This document shows positions 43,184-52,015 of a DNA stretch of 64,000 bases, in pieces (positions within the stretch are counted from its first letter, which is position 1; the number at the start of each line of letters is the position of its first letter). The translations under genes and the position numbers were made by a program. This DNA comes from Pseudonocardia abyssalis (GTDB taxonomy: Bacteria; Actinomycetota; Actinomycetes; Mycobacteriales; Pseudonocardiaceae): positions 2,852,001 through 2,916,000 of the forward strand of contig NZ_JADQDK010000001.1 of NCBI RefSeq assembly GCF_019263705.2, given 5' to 3'. The notes beneath the pieces are model-generated. The model worked only from the letters and a program-made list of their open reading frames with translations. It searched no databases and was not told the origin of the DNA.

Positions 43184-43282
43184 TGCAGACCTCCAACGTC
43201 GACGAGGATCGTCTTCCCCTACGTCCTCGCGTCGTGGCGCGCCTGCTGCGTCTCGCTGTCCGGGTACCGGCCCGGGCTCGGT

Positions 43283-43329
43283 GATGTTGGGCGCGAGTCT
43301 GCCCGTTCCGGGCCTCCGCTGCCAACATC
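43283..43329. repeat. Dispersed-type inverted repeat upstream of DUF3145
   Basis: GATGTTGG (43283-43290) and CCAACATC (43322-43329) form an 8-bp perfect dyad around a 31-nt GC-rich spacer, in the 183-bp gap between DUF3145 and the beta-helix gene. It may be a terminator for neither gene, since both are transcribed leftward. It is reported as a structural element only. Confidence 0.5.
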
Positions 43330-43366
43330 GCAGGCCACCCGGGCGTGTCGCCGCCCGAGCCCTCGG

Positions 43367-44218
43367 TCAGCGGACCGGTGCCCCGTCGACGTAGGTGTTG
43401 CCGGTCGCCTCGGCGGTCATCGGGACCCGCAGGGGCGCCCGGACGGCGTCGCGGGCGAAGCGGTTGTCGACGACGTGCACGTCGTCACCGGGGCCCTCGT
43501 CCTGGTGCACGGTGTACCCGCCGCCGCCGAGCACGTTGGACCGCACGACGATCGGCCTCCCACCCCCGTCGGAGGCGATCCGGACGGCGCTGAGGTGCCC
43601 GTCGCCCATCCGGATCGTGGAGTCCTCCACGACGACGTCGGACGCCGTGACCGTGAGCCCGGTGACCTCCCGCCCGGGCGCGAACCGGGACAGGACGCTC
43701 GCGCGGAGCCTGCTCCCCCGCCCGGCGTGCGCGCCGTCCCCGGTGACCCCGACCACCTCGATCCGCTCGGCCGTCCACCGGTCCCCGCCGACGGCGGCCT
43801 CGGTGAACCGGCCGGTGAGCGTCGTGTCCTCGATGCGCACCGACCCCGCGCCGGTCGTGACGATGCCGTAGGCCCGCGTGCCGTCGCCGGTGATCCGGCT
43901 GCGGCGCACCACGACGTCCGGGGCGTCGACGACGACCCCGCCGCGCACGTCCATTCCGTCGAGCACCGTCCCGGGCCTCGTGATCGTCAGCGGACCGGCC
44001 GCGCACAGCCGCAGCGACGGCGGCAGCCCGACGCTGCCCCGCTCCGGCACGACGTAGGGCCCGGCGGCCGCACACCCGGTGGACACGACGGGCGCCAGCG
44101 CGACGGTCGGCGCCGGGGCCCCGAACGTGACGCCCTCCGTGGCCAGCACGACGCCGGACACGCCGACGGCGAAGGCGACGAGTGTGAGGCCCACACGCCC
44201 CGTTCCGGGTACGGACAC
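43367..44218 (-). CDS. Secreted right-handed beta-helix protein
   Basis: A 283-residue protein with an N-terminal hydrophobic signal (VGLTLVAFAVGVSGVVLA) and a beta-helix of about nine rungs, shown by repeated short strands such as LTITRPGTVLDGMDVRGG, VVVDAPDVVVRRSRI, VRIEDTTLTG and IVVRSNVLGGGG. Two N-terminal cysteines (C49, C72) may bridge. Polysaccharide-lyase or adhesin-like folds of this type bind or cleave glycans, but no catalytic residues are recognisable. Confidence 0.82.
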   Translation of the reverse strand: MSVPGTGRVGLTLVAFAVGVSGVVLATEGVTFGAPAPTVALAPVVSTGCAAAGPYVVPERGSVGLPPSLRLCAAGPLTITRPGTVLDGMDVRGGVVVDAPDVVVRRSRITGDGTRAYGIVTTGAGSVRIEDTTLTGRFTEAAVGGDRWTAERIEVVGVTGDGAHAGRGSRLRASVLSRFAPGREVTGLTVTASDVVVEDSTIRMGDGHLSAVRIASDGGGRPIVVRSNVLGGGGYTVHQDEGPGDDVHVVDNRFARDAVRAPLRVPMTAEATGNTYVDGAPVR

Positions 44219-44283
44219 GACGCGGAGAGTACGGCCGGTCAGCGCGGCAAGCCGTCGTGGCGCCTACACGGAGTGAATCGTTA

Positions 44284-45315
44284 TCACGATGTGTAGTGAG
44301 CGACCCCGGACTGCAACGTGATCGTCACAGCGCCCCGTTCGACCAGCACGTCGAGGTGCGCCTGGGTCTCCAGGACCGCGAGCATCGCGTTGAAGGCATC
44401 CATGTCGGGGAGCCGCCTGCGGTGCCGCGTCCACGGCAGGGCCTCCGCGACGGACTGCGCTGTCGACCGGCCCTCGCGAACCGCGGCGAGGGTGGCGTCG
44501 AGCCGGTCTCCGTGGTGCTCCAGCAGGGCGTCGACCCGCTCGTGCACCCGCATGCCGACCGGCCCGTGGGCCGGCAGGAGCAGCGCGTCCTTGCGCGAGC
44601 GGATCAGCTGCAGGGAGGTCAGGAAGGCGGCCAGCGGGCTCGTCGTGGGATGCGGCTCGAACCCGATCGACGGGGTGATCCGCGGCAGGACGTGGTCGCC
44701 GGCGAACAGCAGCCCGGCGGCGTCGTCGGCGAAGACGAGGTGCCCGCGGGTGTGCCCCGGCGTCTCGACGGCGGTGAGGACCTGCGTGTCCCCCACCGCG
44801 ATCTCGGCGCCGTCCTCGATCCACTCGTCCGGCTGCTCCCATACCGAGAGGTCGCCCGGATCGGGCCGGGTCTCCTCGATCGTCGCCACCAGCGCGGTGG
44901 CCCCCGCCCGCACCAGCCGGGCCCGGTGCGCGTCGAACGGGTCGCGCCCGGACCGGTGGATCTCCGCGAGCCCGCTCTCCTCGCCCCGCCCGAGCGCGAC
45001 GTGCGCGCCGAACTCGCGGCGCAGCGCGACGGCCTGCGTGTAGTGGTCGCGGTGGATGTGGGTGACGAGGAACCGGCGGACGTCGCCCAGCCCGGCTCCG
45101 AGCTTCGCCAGTGCCGCGGTGAGCAGCTCGCGCGACTCCGCCAGCGCCCACCCCGAGTCGATCAGCGTCCAGCCGTCGCCGTCGGGGATCGCGTAGACGT
45201 TCACCGCGCGCAGGCCGTCCTGCGGCAGGGGCAGCGGGATGCGGTAGACGTCGGGGGCGCAGCGGTAGGGACCGCCGCCGGTCCAGTCGCCGTCGGGGTC
45301 GTCGTCGAGGATCAC
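44284..45315 (-). CDS. MBL-fold metallo-hydrolase
   Basis: A 343-residue metallo-beta-lactamase-fold enzyme from GTG 45315. The metal-binding motif is THIHRDH (H86, H88, D90, H91). Further ligands lie in TPGHTRGHLV, LFAGDHVLP and LLLPAHGPVG. The C-terminal helical extension with the MDAFNAMLAVLETQAHLD segment is common in hydroxyacylglutathione-hydrolase-like and lactonase-like members. The substrate is unknown. It is divergent from the HTH gene. Confidence 0.9.
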   Translation of the reverse strand: MILDDDPDGDWTGGGPYRCAPDVYRIPLPLPQDGLRAVNVYAIPDGDGWTLIDSGWALAESRELLTAALAKLGAGLGDVRRFLVTHIHRDHYTQAVALRREFGAHVALGRGEESGLAEIHRSGRDPFDAHRARLVRAGATALVATIEETRPDPGDLSVWEQPDEWIEDGAEIAVGDTQVLTAVETPGHTRGHLVFADDAAGLLFAGDHVLPRITPSIGFEPHPTTSPLAAFLTSLQLIRSRKDALLLPAHGPVGMRVHERVDALLEHHGDRLDATLAAVREGRSTAQSVAEALPWTRHRRRLPDMDAFNAMLAVLETQAHLDVLVERGAVTITLQSGVAHYTS

Positions 45316-45516
45316 CGTCCGACCATAGGCGGTGAATGCCCGTCCGGGCCGAGTACCACCCGGGCGCCACCACTGCGCGTGCCGAACCGGACGGACCGGA
45401 CGCGCTCCTCACCTGTTCGTGCACCTCGGAGTAACCCAGAGGGTGAGGCATGCTCCCGTACTGTCCCACCCACGGTGAACAGCGCCCCCCGGGGCGGGAC
45501 GAGAGGCGTGGGCAGG

Positions 45517-45720
45517 ATGGCTGCAGAAGTGCCGGAGATGATCGGCGCACCGTTCCTCACCGTGGCCGAGGTGGCGGACCGGATGCGTGTGTCGAAGATG
45601 ACGGTCTACCGGCTGGTGCACAGCGGGGAGCTCCCGGCGGTGCGGTTCGGGAGGTCGTTCCGCGTGCAGCGCAGCGCGGTGGAGGAGTTGATCCGCGACG
45701 CCCGGTACGAGGCGGGCTGA
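45517..45720 (+). CDS. Excisionase/BldC-like helix-turn-helix protein
   Basis: A 67-residue protein from ATG 45517 containing one MerR/excisionase-type winged helix: FLTVAEVADRMRVSKMTVYRLVHSGELPAVRFGRSFRV. It closely resembles the small actinobacterial HTH protein of the Rv0500A type. The long open frame extending upstream is a shadow of the MBL gene. The start is supported by the family N-terminus and a GGCAGG upstream. Such proteins may act in development or chromosome-associated regulation; targets unknown. Confidence 0.9.
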   Translation: MAAEVPEMIGAPFLTVAEVADRMRVSKMTVYRLVHSGELPAVRFGRSFRVQRSAVEELIRDARYEAG

Positions 45721-45775
45721 GCCCCGACGGCGGTGCGGACACGCGGCTGTCATCGACGGCTGCGACGATCGCCGC

Positions 45776-46570
45776 GTGCACCGTCGTCAGGTAACCGCGT
45801 TCCTCGAGCTGGACGTCACCGAGCCCGCTCTCCTCGCCTTCCAGGTGGCCGTCGCGTCCGGGTCGGCCGACGAGAAGCTGTCGATCACCCGCGACGGTGA
45901 GGCGGTGCCGTGGCGGGAGGTCCCCGCTGCGCACGACGGACGCCTGCACGTCGTCGACGCACAGGTGGGGCGCACGGTACTGGAGTACGCGGCCACCGTC
46001 TCCGGTGAGCTGCCCGCACCGGAGACCACCGAGCTCGACCTCCTGGCCTATCGGCGCCCCAGCCGCTACTGCCCGTCGGACCGGCTGCTGTCGATCGCGA
46101 ACGGCGAGTTCGACGGCATCGACGACACCGGCGAGCTCGTGTCCGCCGTCCGCGACTTCGTGTACGGGCGGCTGTTCTACCTCAGCGGGTCCAGCAAGCC
46201 CACCGACGACGCGATCGACACCCTCCTGCTCGGGGAGGGCGTCTGCCGCGACTACGCGCACCTCGTCGTCGCCCTGCTCCGCGCCCGCGACGTGCCCGCC
46301 CGGCTCGTCGCGGTCTACGCGCCCGGGCTCGACCCGATGGATTTCCACGCCGTCGTCGAGGCGTGGGTCGACGGGTCCTGGCGGGTCCTCGACTCCACCG
46401 GGCTCGCGCCACGGCAGTCGATGCTGCGGATCGGCACCGGCCGCGACGCCGCCGACACCGCGTTCCTGTCGGTGCACCACGGCATCGCGAACCTGTTGTC
46501 GGTGCGCGTGCTCGCCGTCGTCGACGAGTTGCCGAACGACGACGGGACCGCGGTCGTCACGCTGACCTGA
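45776..46570 (+). CDS. Transglutaminase-like cysteine protease/transferase domain protein
   Basis: A 264-residue protein from GTG 45776. The N-terminal part is a beta-rich domain typical of bacterial transglutaminase-like proteins. The catalytic triad is C157 (GEGVCRDYAHL), H191 (MDFHAVVEAW) and D206 (VLDSTGLAP). It is cytoplasmic, with no signal peptide. The reaction (amide hydrolysis or crosslinking) is unknown. The 37-bp gap to the next alpha/beta hydrolase suggests a possible pair. Confidence 0.88.
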   Translation: MHRRQVTAFLELDVTEPALLAFQVAVASGSADEKLSITRDGEAVPWREVPAAHDGRLHVVDAQVGRTVLEYAATVSGELPAPETTELDLLAYRRPSRYCPSDRLLSIANGEFDGIDDTGELVSAVRDFVYGRLFYLSGSSKPTDDAIDTLLLGEGVCRDYAHLVVALLRARDVPARLVAVYAPGLDPMDFHAVVEAWVDGSWRVLDSTGLAPRQSMLRIGTGRDAADTAFLSVHHGIANLLSVRVLAVVDELPNDDGTAVVTLT

Positions 46571-46607
46571 CGCGGCGGAAACGCCGCGGTCCTAGCCTCG
46601 CGGGGCC

Positions 46608-47570
46608 ATGACGATCCTGCGCTCCCTGCCGACGGGCCCCGAGCTGCAGTTCCGCATGGTCCACGGATACCGCAGGGCGTTCCGGATCGCCGGATCCGGC
46701 CCGCCGGTCGTGCTCGTGCACGGGATCGGCGACAGCTCGGCCACGTGGTCGCCGGTGCTCGCCGCGCTGGCCCGGCGCCACCTGGTGATCGCGCCCGATC
46801 TGCTCGGGCACGGCAGCTCCGACAAGCCGCGTGCCGACTACTCGGTGGCCGCCTACGCCAACGGCGTGCGCGACCTGCTCGGCGTCCTCGGGGTGGAGCG
46901 CGCCACGCTCGTCGGGCACTCGCTCGGCGGCGGGGTGGCGATGCAGTTCGCCTACCAGTTCCCCGAGCGCACCGAGCGGCTCGTGCTCGTCGGCAGCGGC
47001 GGCGCGGGCCCGGACGTCACCCCGGTCCTGCGCGCGATGACGCTGCCCGGTGCCGCGGTGGCGCTGGGCCTGCTGCGGATGCCGACCGCGCGGCTTCAGG
47101 TGGGGGCCGGAGTGGCACTGCTGCGGATGCTGGGCACCGATCTCGGTCAGGACGCCCCCGACCTGCTCCGGATGGTCGACGCGCTGCCCGACGCGACCGC
47201 GCGTGCCGCGTTCATCCGCACGCTGCGCGCGGTCGTCGACTGGCGGGGGCAGGTGGTGACGATGCTCGACCGCTGCTACCTCACCCGCGGCATGCCCACG
47301 ATGCTGGTCTGGGGCGCCCGCGACGCCGTGGTGCCGATCGCGCACGCCCACCGCGCCCACGACGCGATGCCCGGCAGCCGCCTGGAGATCTTCGACGGCG
47401 CCGGGCACTTCCCTTTCCACACCGACCCGTTGCGCTTCGTCACGCTGCTGGAGGAGTTCCTCGCGACGACCACCCCGGCGCGGTGGAGCGCGGAGCAGTG
47501 GCGGCAGCTGCTGCGCGACCCGGAACCGGCCGAGACCCTGCACACCGTCGGCGAGCGCAACGCCACCTGA
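46608..47570 (+). CDS. Alpha/beta-fold hydrolase
   Basis: A 320-residue hydrolase: oxyanion HGIGDSSATW, nucleophile S105 in GHSLGG, acid in VWGARDAVVPIAHAH and histidine in GAGHFPFHTDP. It is most similar to lipase/epoxide-hydrolase-like mycobacterial proteins, with a helical cap (residues 130-215). It has no signal. It is convergent with nrdJ (35-bp gap). The substrate is not predicted. Confidence 0.92.
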   Translation: MTILRSLPTGPELQFRMVHGYRRAFRIAGSGPPVVLVHGIGDSSATWSPVLAALARRHLVIAPDLLGHGSSDKPRADYSVAAYANGVRDLLGVLGVERATLVGHSLGGGVAMQFAYQFPERTERLVLVGSGGAGPDVTPVLRAMTLPGAAVALGLLRMPTARLQVGAGVALLRMLGTDLGQDAPDLLRMVDALPDATARAAFIRTLRAVVDWRGQVVTMLDRCYLTRGMPTMLVWGARDAVVPIAHAHRAHDAMPGSRLEIFDGAGHFPFHTDPLRFVTLLEEFLATTTPARWSAEQWRQLLRDPEPAETLHTVGERNAT

Positions 47571-47605
47571 CCCCGCCGGGAGCACCCCGGCGGGGTCGGC
47601 GGTGC

Positions 47606-50434
47606 TCAGCTGCAGCCGCTGGTGCTGCCGCAGCCCTCGCACAGGTAGCAGGAGCCCGCGGGGCGCATCTTCGTGCCGCAGGTCATGCACAGCGGCGCGT
47701 CGGCGGCCTTGCCCATGCGCAGCTCGAGCAGCTCGGTGGAGCTGCCGACCTCCACCGGGGCCTTCGACGAACCTGCCGGGGGGCCGGCGACCGGCTCGGT
47801 CTCCACGCCCTGGCGCAGGCCCTCGACGTCGACCGTCTCGCCGTACTGGTCGGCCACCTGCGCGGTGCGCTCGTCGGCGGAGAAGATGCCGAGCTGCGCG
47901 CGCTTCTCGTACGGCAGGTGATCGAGCGCGAGCCGGCGGAACAGGTAGTCGAGCACGCTGGTGGCGATGCGCAGGTCCGGGTCGTCGGTCATGCCCGCCG
48001 GCTCGAAGCGCAGATTGGAGAACTTCGAGACGTAGAACTCCAGCGGGATGCCGTACTGCAGGCCCACCGAGATCGACATCGAGAACGCGTCCATCACGCC
48101 CGACAGCGTGGAGCCCTGCTTGCCGAGCTTGACGAAGATCTCGCCGACGCCGCCGTCCGGGTAGGCGCCCGCGGTGAGGTAGCCCTCGGCACCGCCCACG
48201 GTGAACGACACCGTCTCACTGGACCGCTTCTTGGGCAGGCGACGCCGCACCGGCCGCTGTTCGACGACGGTGACGGTCTCCTTCTCCCCCCCGCCGGAGG
48301 ACTTCGCCGACTTGCCCGCCGAGAGCGGCTGGCCGACCTTGCAGTTGTCGCGGTAGATCGCCAGCGCCTTGAGGCCGAGCTTCCAGCCCTCCAGGTACAC
48401 GCGCTCGACGTCCTCGACGGTGGCCGTCTCCGGCATGTTCACCGTCTTGGAGATCGCACCGGACAGGAACGGCTGCACCGCGGCCATCATGCGGACGTGG
48501 CCCATGGCGGCGATGACCCGCTCGCCCATCGCGCAGTCGAAGACCTCGTAGTGGTCGGTGCGCAGGCCGGGGGCGTCGACGACGTGCCCGTGCTCGCCGA
48601 CGTACTCGACGATGGCCTCGGCCTGCTCGGCCTGGTAGCCGAGCTTGGTCAGCGCCCGCGGCACCGTCTGGTTGACGATCTGCATCGACCCGCCACCGAC
48701 GAGCTTCTTGAACTTGACCAGCGCGAGGTCCGGCTCGATGCCGGTGGTGTCGCAGTCCATCATCAGGCCGATGGTGCCGGTGGGGGCGAGCACCGAGGCC
48801 TGCGCGTTGCGCCAGCCGTTGCGTTCCCCCGCCGCCAGGCAGTCCTTCCACGCGATGGTGGCGAGCTTGTGGATCCCGGAGCTCGCCGGGAACGTGCGGA
48901 CGTCGTCGTTGGCCGCGGCGTGCTTGCGCATGACGCGCTGGTGGGCGCTCGCGTTGCGGGCGTAGCCCTCGTACGGGCCGACGACGCCGGCCAGCTCGGC
49001 GGAGCGCTTGTAGGACGCGCCGGTCATCAGCGAGGTGATGGCCGCGGCCAGCGCCCGGCCGCCCTCGGAGTCGTAGGCGTGGCCGGTGGCCATCAGCAGC
49101 GCGCCGAGGTTGGCGTAGCCGATCCCGAGCTGTCGGAACGCGCGGGTGGTCTCGCCGATCGGGTCGGTCGGGAAGTCGGCGAAGCAGATGGAGATGTCCA
49201 TCGCGGTGATGATGAGCTCGACCGACTTCTGGAAACGCGCGGCGTCGAACTGGCCGTCGTCACCGAGGAACGTGAGCAGGTTCAGCGACGCGAGATTGCA
49301 GCTGGAGTTGTCCAGGTGCATGTACTCCGAACACGGGTTGGACGCGGAGATCCGGCCCGATTCCGGGGTGGTGTGCCAGTCGTTGATGGTGCCGTCGTAC
49401 TGGATACCGGGATCGGCGCAGGCCCACGCGGCCTCGGCGATTCCGCGGAACAGCTTCTTCGCGTCGACCGATTCGATGACCTCACCGGTCATCCGCGCGC
49501 GGAGCCCGAAATCGGTGCCCGCCTCGACGGCCCGCATGAACTCGTCGGTGACCCGGACGGAGTTGTTGGCGTTCTGGTACTGCACCGAGGTGATGTCGGA
49601 GCCGCCGAGGTCCATGTCGAACCCGGCGTCGCGCAGTACGCGGACCTTGGCCTCCTCCTTGGACTTGGTCTCGACGAACTCCTCGATGTCGGGGTGGTCG
49701 ACGTCGAGGACGACCATCTTCGCCGCGCGGCGCGTGGCCCCGCCGGACTTGATGGTGCCCGCGCTGGCGTCGGCGCCGCGCATGAACGAGACCGGCCCGG
49801 AGGCGGTGCCGCCCGAGGAGAGCAGCTCCTTCGAGCTCCGGATCCGGGAGAGGTTCAGGCCCGCGCCGGAGCCGCCCTTGAAGATCAGCCCCTCCTCGCG
49901 GTACCAGTTGAGGATCGACTCCATCGTGTCGTCGACGGCGAGGATGAAGCACGCGCTGACCTGCTGCGGCGAGGTCGTGCCGACGTTGAACCAGACCGGG
50001 GAGTTGAAGCTGAACACCTGGTGCAGCAGCATCCAGGTGAGCTCGTGGGCGAACACCTCGGCATCGGCGTCGGTGGCGAAGTAGCCGTTGTCCAGGCCCG
50101 AGCGGTGGTAGACCCCGACCACGCGGTCGATCAGCTGACGCAGGCTCGACTCGCGCTCCACCGCCCCGACCGCGCCGCGGAAGTACTTGCTGGTGACGAT
50201 GTTGGTGGCGTTGACCGACCAGGTGCTCGGGAACTCGACGCCGCGCTGCTCGAAGTTGATCGTGCCGTCGCGCCAGTTCGTCATGACGACGTCGCGGCGT
50301 TCCCAGGTGACCTCGTCGTAGGGGTGCACGCCGGCGGTGGTGTGGATCCGCTCGATCGTGAGGCCCGCAGCGGGCCGGGTGGCCCGGGGTGCCTTCTTCC
50401 CGCGTCCGGACGCGGTGCCGACGGTCTCGGTCAT
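47606..50434 (-). CDS. nrdJ: Class II (vitamin B12-dependent) ribonucleotide reductase
   Basis: A 942-residue enzyme from ATG 50434 that makes deoxyribonucleotides without oxygen, using adenosylcobalamin. SSACFIL-type QVSACFILAVDD and NPCSEYMHLDNSSCNLASLNL hold the active-site cysteines. APTGTIGLMMDCDTTGIEPDL is diagnostic. The C-terminus carries CMTCGTKMRPAGSCYLCEGCGSTSGCS-type cysteines (in two short clusters) that re-reduce the active site. The open frame continuing upstream into nrdR is a shadow. nrdR lies 179 bp upstream on the same strand and likely represses it. Confidence 0.97.
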   Translation of the reverse strand: MTETVGTASGRGKKAPRATRPAAGLTIERIHTTAGVHPYDEVTWERRDVVMTNWRDGTINFEQRGVEFPSTWSVNATNIVTSKYFRGAVGAVERESSLRQLIDRVVGVYHRSGLDNGYFATDADAEVFAHELTWMLLHQVFSFNSPVWFNVGTTSPQQVSACFILAVDDTMESILNWYREEGLIFKGGSGAGLNLSRIRSSKELLSSGGTASGPVSFMRGADASAGTIKSGGATRRAAKMVVLDVDHPDIEEFVETKSKEEAKVRVLRDAGFDMDLGGSDITSVQYQNANNSVRVTDEFMRAVEAGTDFGLRARMTGEVIESVDAKKLFRGIAEAAWACADPGIQYDGTINDWHTTPESGRISASNPCSEYMHLDNSSCNLASLNLLTFLGDDGQFDAARFQKSVELIITAMDISICFADFPTDPIGETTRAFRQLGIGYANLGALLMATGHAYDSEGGRALAAAITSLMTGASYKRSAELAGVVGPYEGYARNASAHQRVMRKHAAANDDVRTFPASSGIHKLATIAWKDCLAAGERNGWRNAQASVLAPTGTIGLMMDCDTTGIEPDLALVKFKKLVGGGSMQIVNQTVPRALTKLGYQAEQAEAIVEYVGEHGHVVDAPGLRTDHYEVFDCAMGERVIAAMGHVRMMAAVQPFLSGAISKTVNMPETATVEDVERVYLEGWKLGLKALAIYRDNCKVGQPLSAGKSAKSSGGGEKETVTVVEQRPVRRRLPKKRSSETVSFTVGGAEGYLTAGAYPDGGVGEIFVKLGKQGSTLSGVMDAFSMSISVGLQYGIPLEFYVSKFSNLRFEPAGMTDDPDLRIATSVLDYLFRRLALDHLPYEKRAQLGIFSADERTAQVADQYGETVDVEGLRQGVETEPVAGPPAGSSKAPVEVGSSTELLELRMGKAADAPLCMTCGTKMRPAGSCYLCEGCGSTSGCS

Positions 50435-50613
50435 GGGTGTTCCCTCTCCTGCGCGCACGACGGACCGGGGTCCTGGGGGCGCGCCAAGTACGACTGGTGC
50501 GGTGATGGCGGTGATGACGGGAGTGCGCGACGTCCGATTCAACGGTGTCGGGTGCGGTGACGGCGCGGTGGTGCGTCGGGCGGCCGGACCGGGCCGCCGA
50601 TCGGTGGGACTGG

Positions 50614-51093
50614 TCAGACGGGCGCGGCGCGGGCGGGTGTGTCGCGCGCGGGTGTGTCGCGCAGGTCGGCGATCTCCTTCTCGAAGTCCTCGATCGAGGA
50701 GAAGGACCGGTAGACGCTCGCGAACCGGAGGTAGGCGACCTCGTCGAGGTCGCGGAGCGGGCCGAGGATCGCCAGGCCGACCTCGTGGCTGGGGATCTCG
50801 GCGGTGCCGCCCGCGCGGACGGCCTCCTCGACGCGGTGCGCGAGCTGCGCCAGCGCGTCCTCGTCGACGGGCCGGCCCTGACAGGCCCGGCGGACACCGC
50901 TGACGACCTTGTCGCGGCTGAACGGCTCCGTGACCCCGCTGCGCTTGACGACGGCCAACACCGCTTCCTCGACGGTGGTGAACCGGCGCCCGCAGGAGGC
51001 GCAGGAGCGCCGGCGGCGGGTGGCGACCCCGTCGTCGACCTCGCGGGAATCGATGACCCGGCAGTCGGAGTGGCGGCAGAACGGGCAGCGCAC
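50614..51093 (-). CDS. nrdR: Transcriptional repressor NrdR
   Basis: A 159-residue protein from GTG 51093 ([10 protein letters not shown]), chosen because GGAGGGGG lies 6 bp upstream; a TTG two codons earlier is less likely. The zinc ribbon cysteines are C3, C6, C31 and C34. The ATP-cone follows ([25 protein letters not shown]). It senses ATP/dATP and represses ribonucleotide reductase genes. It lies between lexA and nrdJ as in other actinobacteria. Confidence 0.96.
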   Translation of the reverse strand: MRCPFCRHSDCRVIDSREVDDGVATRRRRSCASCGRRFTTVEEAVLAVVKRSGVTEPFSRDKVVSGVRRACQGRPVDEDALAQLAHRVEEAVRAGGTAEIPSHEVGLAILGPLRDLDEVAYLRFASVYRSFSSIEDFEKEIADLRDTPARDTPARAAPV

Positions 51094-51150
51094 GGACAAC
51101 CCCCTCCGACGAACCGGAACCCCATCCCTGGGCTAACGACGCCCATGTAA

Positions 51151-51163
51151 CCACAACATGTGG
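51151..51163. promoter_or_regulatory. Candidate NrdR box
   Basis: CCACAACATGTGG is an inverted repeat (CCACA/TGTGG) 58 bp upstream of the nrdR start. It resembles actinobacterial NrdR boxes, which occur as CA-CAT-GTTGTGG-like dyads. Only one clear copy is visible. Confidence 0.5.
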
Positions 51164-51254
51164 GGGCAGGAAAAGCCGGGAGGCCCTATCGGTGGCGTCG
51201 CGTCGTCCGAACGGGCACGCAGGCGCACCGCACCGCCGACCCGCACGCGAAGCG

Positions 51255-51686
51255 TCAGCCCCCGAGGACCCCCGCCACCTGCACGGGCGACGTCACCACC
51301 GGCGTGCGCGAGGTGCTGCTCACGTCCGGCGCACCGGAGTGCCGGGCCGCCGCGGCGACGTCGGCCAGCAACCCCAGCAGGACGACGATCGCGGCCGTGA
51401 GGAGCGCCGTGCCGACGGCGGCGGCCACCCGCCGGCGCCGCAGGACCTTCGCGGGCAGCACCGGGACGGTGCGCAGCAGCACCCGCTCGCCGCGGTGCGC
51501 CCGCTCCCCCGCCGACCCGCCGGCCGGCCGGGCGGGCTGCGCCGGCCGCACGGCACGGAGCGGCTGCACGGGCCGCACCGGCCGCGGCCCGTGGGCCCGC
51601 CCGCGCCTCGGGAGCTCCCGGGCGGGACGGGGCGGTCGCAGTGCCGTGCCGCCGTACCGCATTCCGTCCTCGATCTGATCGTGCAT
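51255..51686 (-). CDS. Small membrane protein at the SOS divergent position (ChiZ/DivS-like locus)
   Basis: A 143-residue protein from ATG 51686. The N-terminus is Arg/Pro-rich; one transmembrane helix lies at about 94-116 (VAAAVGTALLTAAIVVLLGLLADVAAAA), and a short extracytoplasmic tail follows. It occupies the place of mycobacterial chiZ and corynebacterial divS, divergent from lexA beside nrdR, but lacks the LysM repeat. An SOS-induced cell-division inhibitor is therefore a reasonable guess. An SOS-like box sits at 51737-51752, 50 bp upstream. Confidence 0.65.
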   Translation of the reverse strand: MHDQIEDGMRYGGTALRPPRPARELPRRGRAHGPRPVRPVQPLRAVRPAQPARPAGGSAGERAHRGERVLLRTVPVLPAKVLRRRRVAAAVGTALLTAAIVVLLGLLADVAAAARHSGAPDVSSTSRTPVVTSPVQVAGVLGG

Positions 51687-51736
51687 CGGACTCCACCCTT
51701 CGCTCGGACCCGTTCCCGCACTCCGGCCGTTCGAAC

Positions 51737-51752
51737 GGGAACACATGTTCGA
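51737..51752. promoter_or_regulatory. SOS/LexA box (proximal to the small membrane protein)
   Basis: On the minus strand TCGAACATGTGTTCCC, matching the actinobacterial consensus TCGAAC-n4-GTTCGA at 14 of 16 positions. It lies 50 bp upstream of the small membrane protein gene. Confidence 0.75.
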
Positions 51753-51814
51753 ACGATCGCTGAGCGATGTGTACCACCGACCACCGACAGAATCGAGAGA
51801 ACGGGGCGTGTCGT

Positions 51815-51830
51815 TCGAACATGTGTTTGG
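51815..51830. promoter_or_regulatory. SOS/LexA box (proximal to lexA)
   Basis: TCGAACATGTGTTTGG matches TCGAAC-n4-GTTCGA at 14 of 16 positions. It precedes the tandem repeat and lexA, so LexA probably represses itself from here. Confidence 0.75.
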
Positions 51831-51915
51831 CGAGAACCGGAATCGGGGCTACGGTCGGGTCCACGACACACGGGCCCGGTCCGCACGGATCGCCCGCCCG
51901 GTCCCGATCAGCAGC

Positions 51916-52001
51916 ACCGACGAGCAGTACCGATGAGCAGTACCGACGAGCAGTACCGACGAGCAGTACCGACGAGCAGTACCGACGAGCAGTACCGACG
52001 A
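51916..52001. repeat. 13-bp tandem repeat (six and a half copies) in the lexA leader
   Basis: ACCGACGAGCAGT repeats at 51916, 51929, 51942, 51955, 51968 and 51981, followed by a partial copy into the Shine-Dalgarno. Copy 2 has one C-to-T change. The array ends 15 bp before the lexA ATG and lies between the SOS box and the start. Confidence 0.97.
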
Positions 52002-52015
52002 GGAGGCACGAGGAC

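Noticed and set aside
46745..50560. A 1271-residue plus-strand frame opposite nrdJ
   Set aside because: It is antisense to a conserved ribonucleotide reductase and has no family signature.
47606..51154. nrdJ extended to a start at 51154
   Set aside because: The extra 240 residues are an out-of-frame copy of nrdR; ATG 50434 begins the true N-terminus.
47606..51160. Cobalamin riboswitch for the B12-dependent ribonucleotide reductase
   Set aside because: No B12-box-like sequence or multi-helix leader was found upstream of nrdR or nrdJ.
51916..52001. CRISPR array
   Set aside because: Contiguous 13-bp repeats without spacers.
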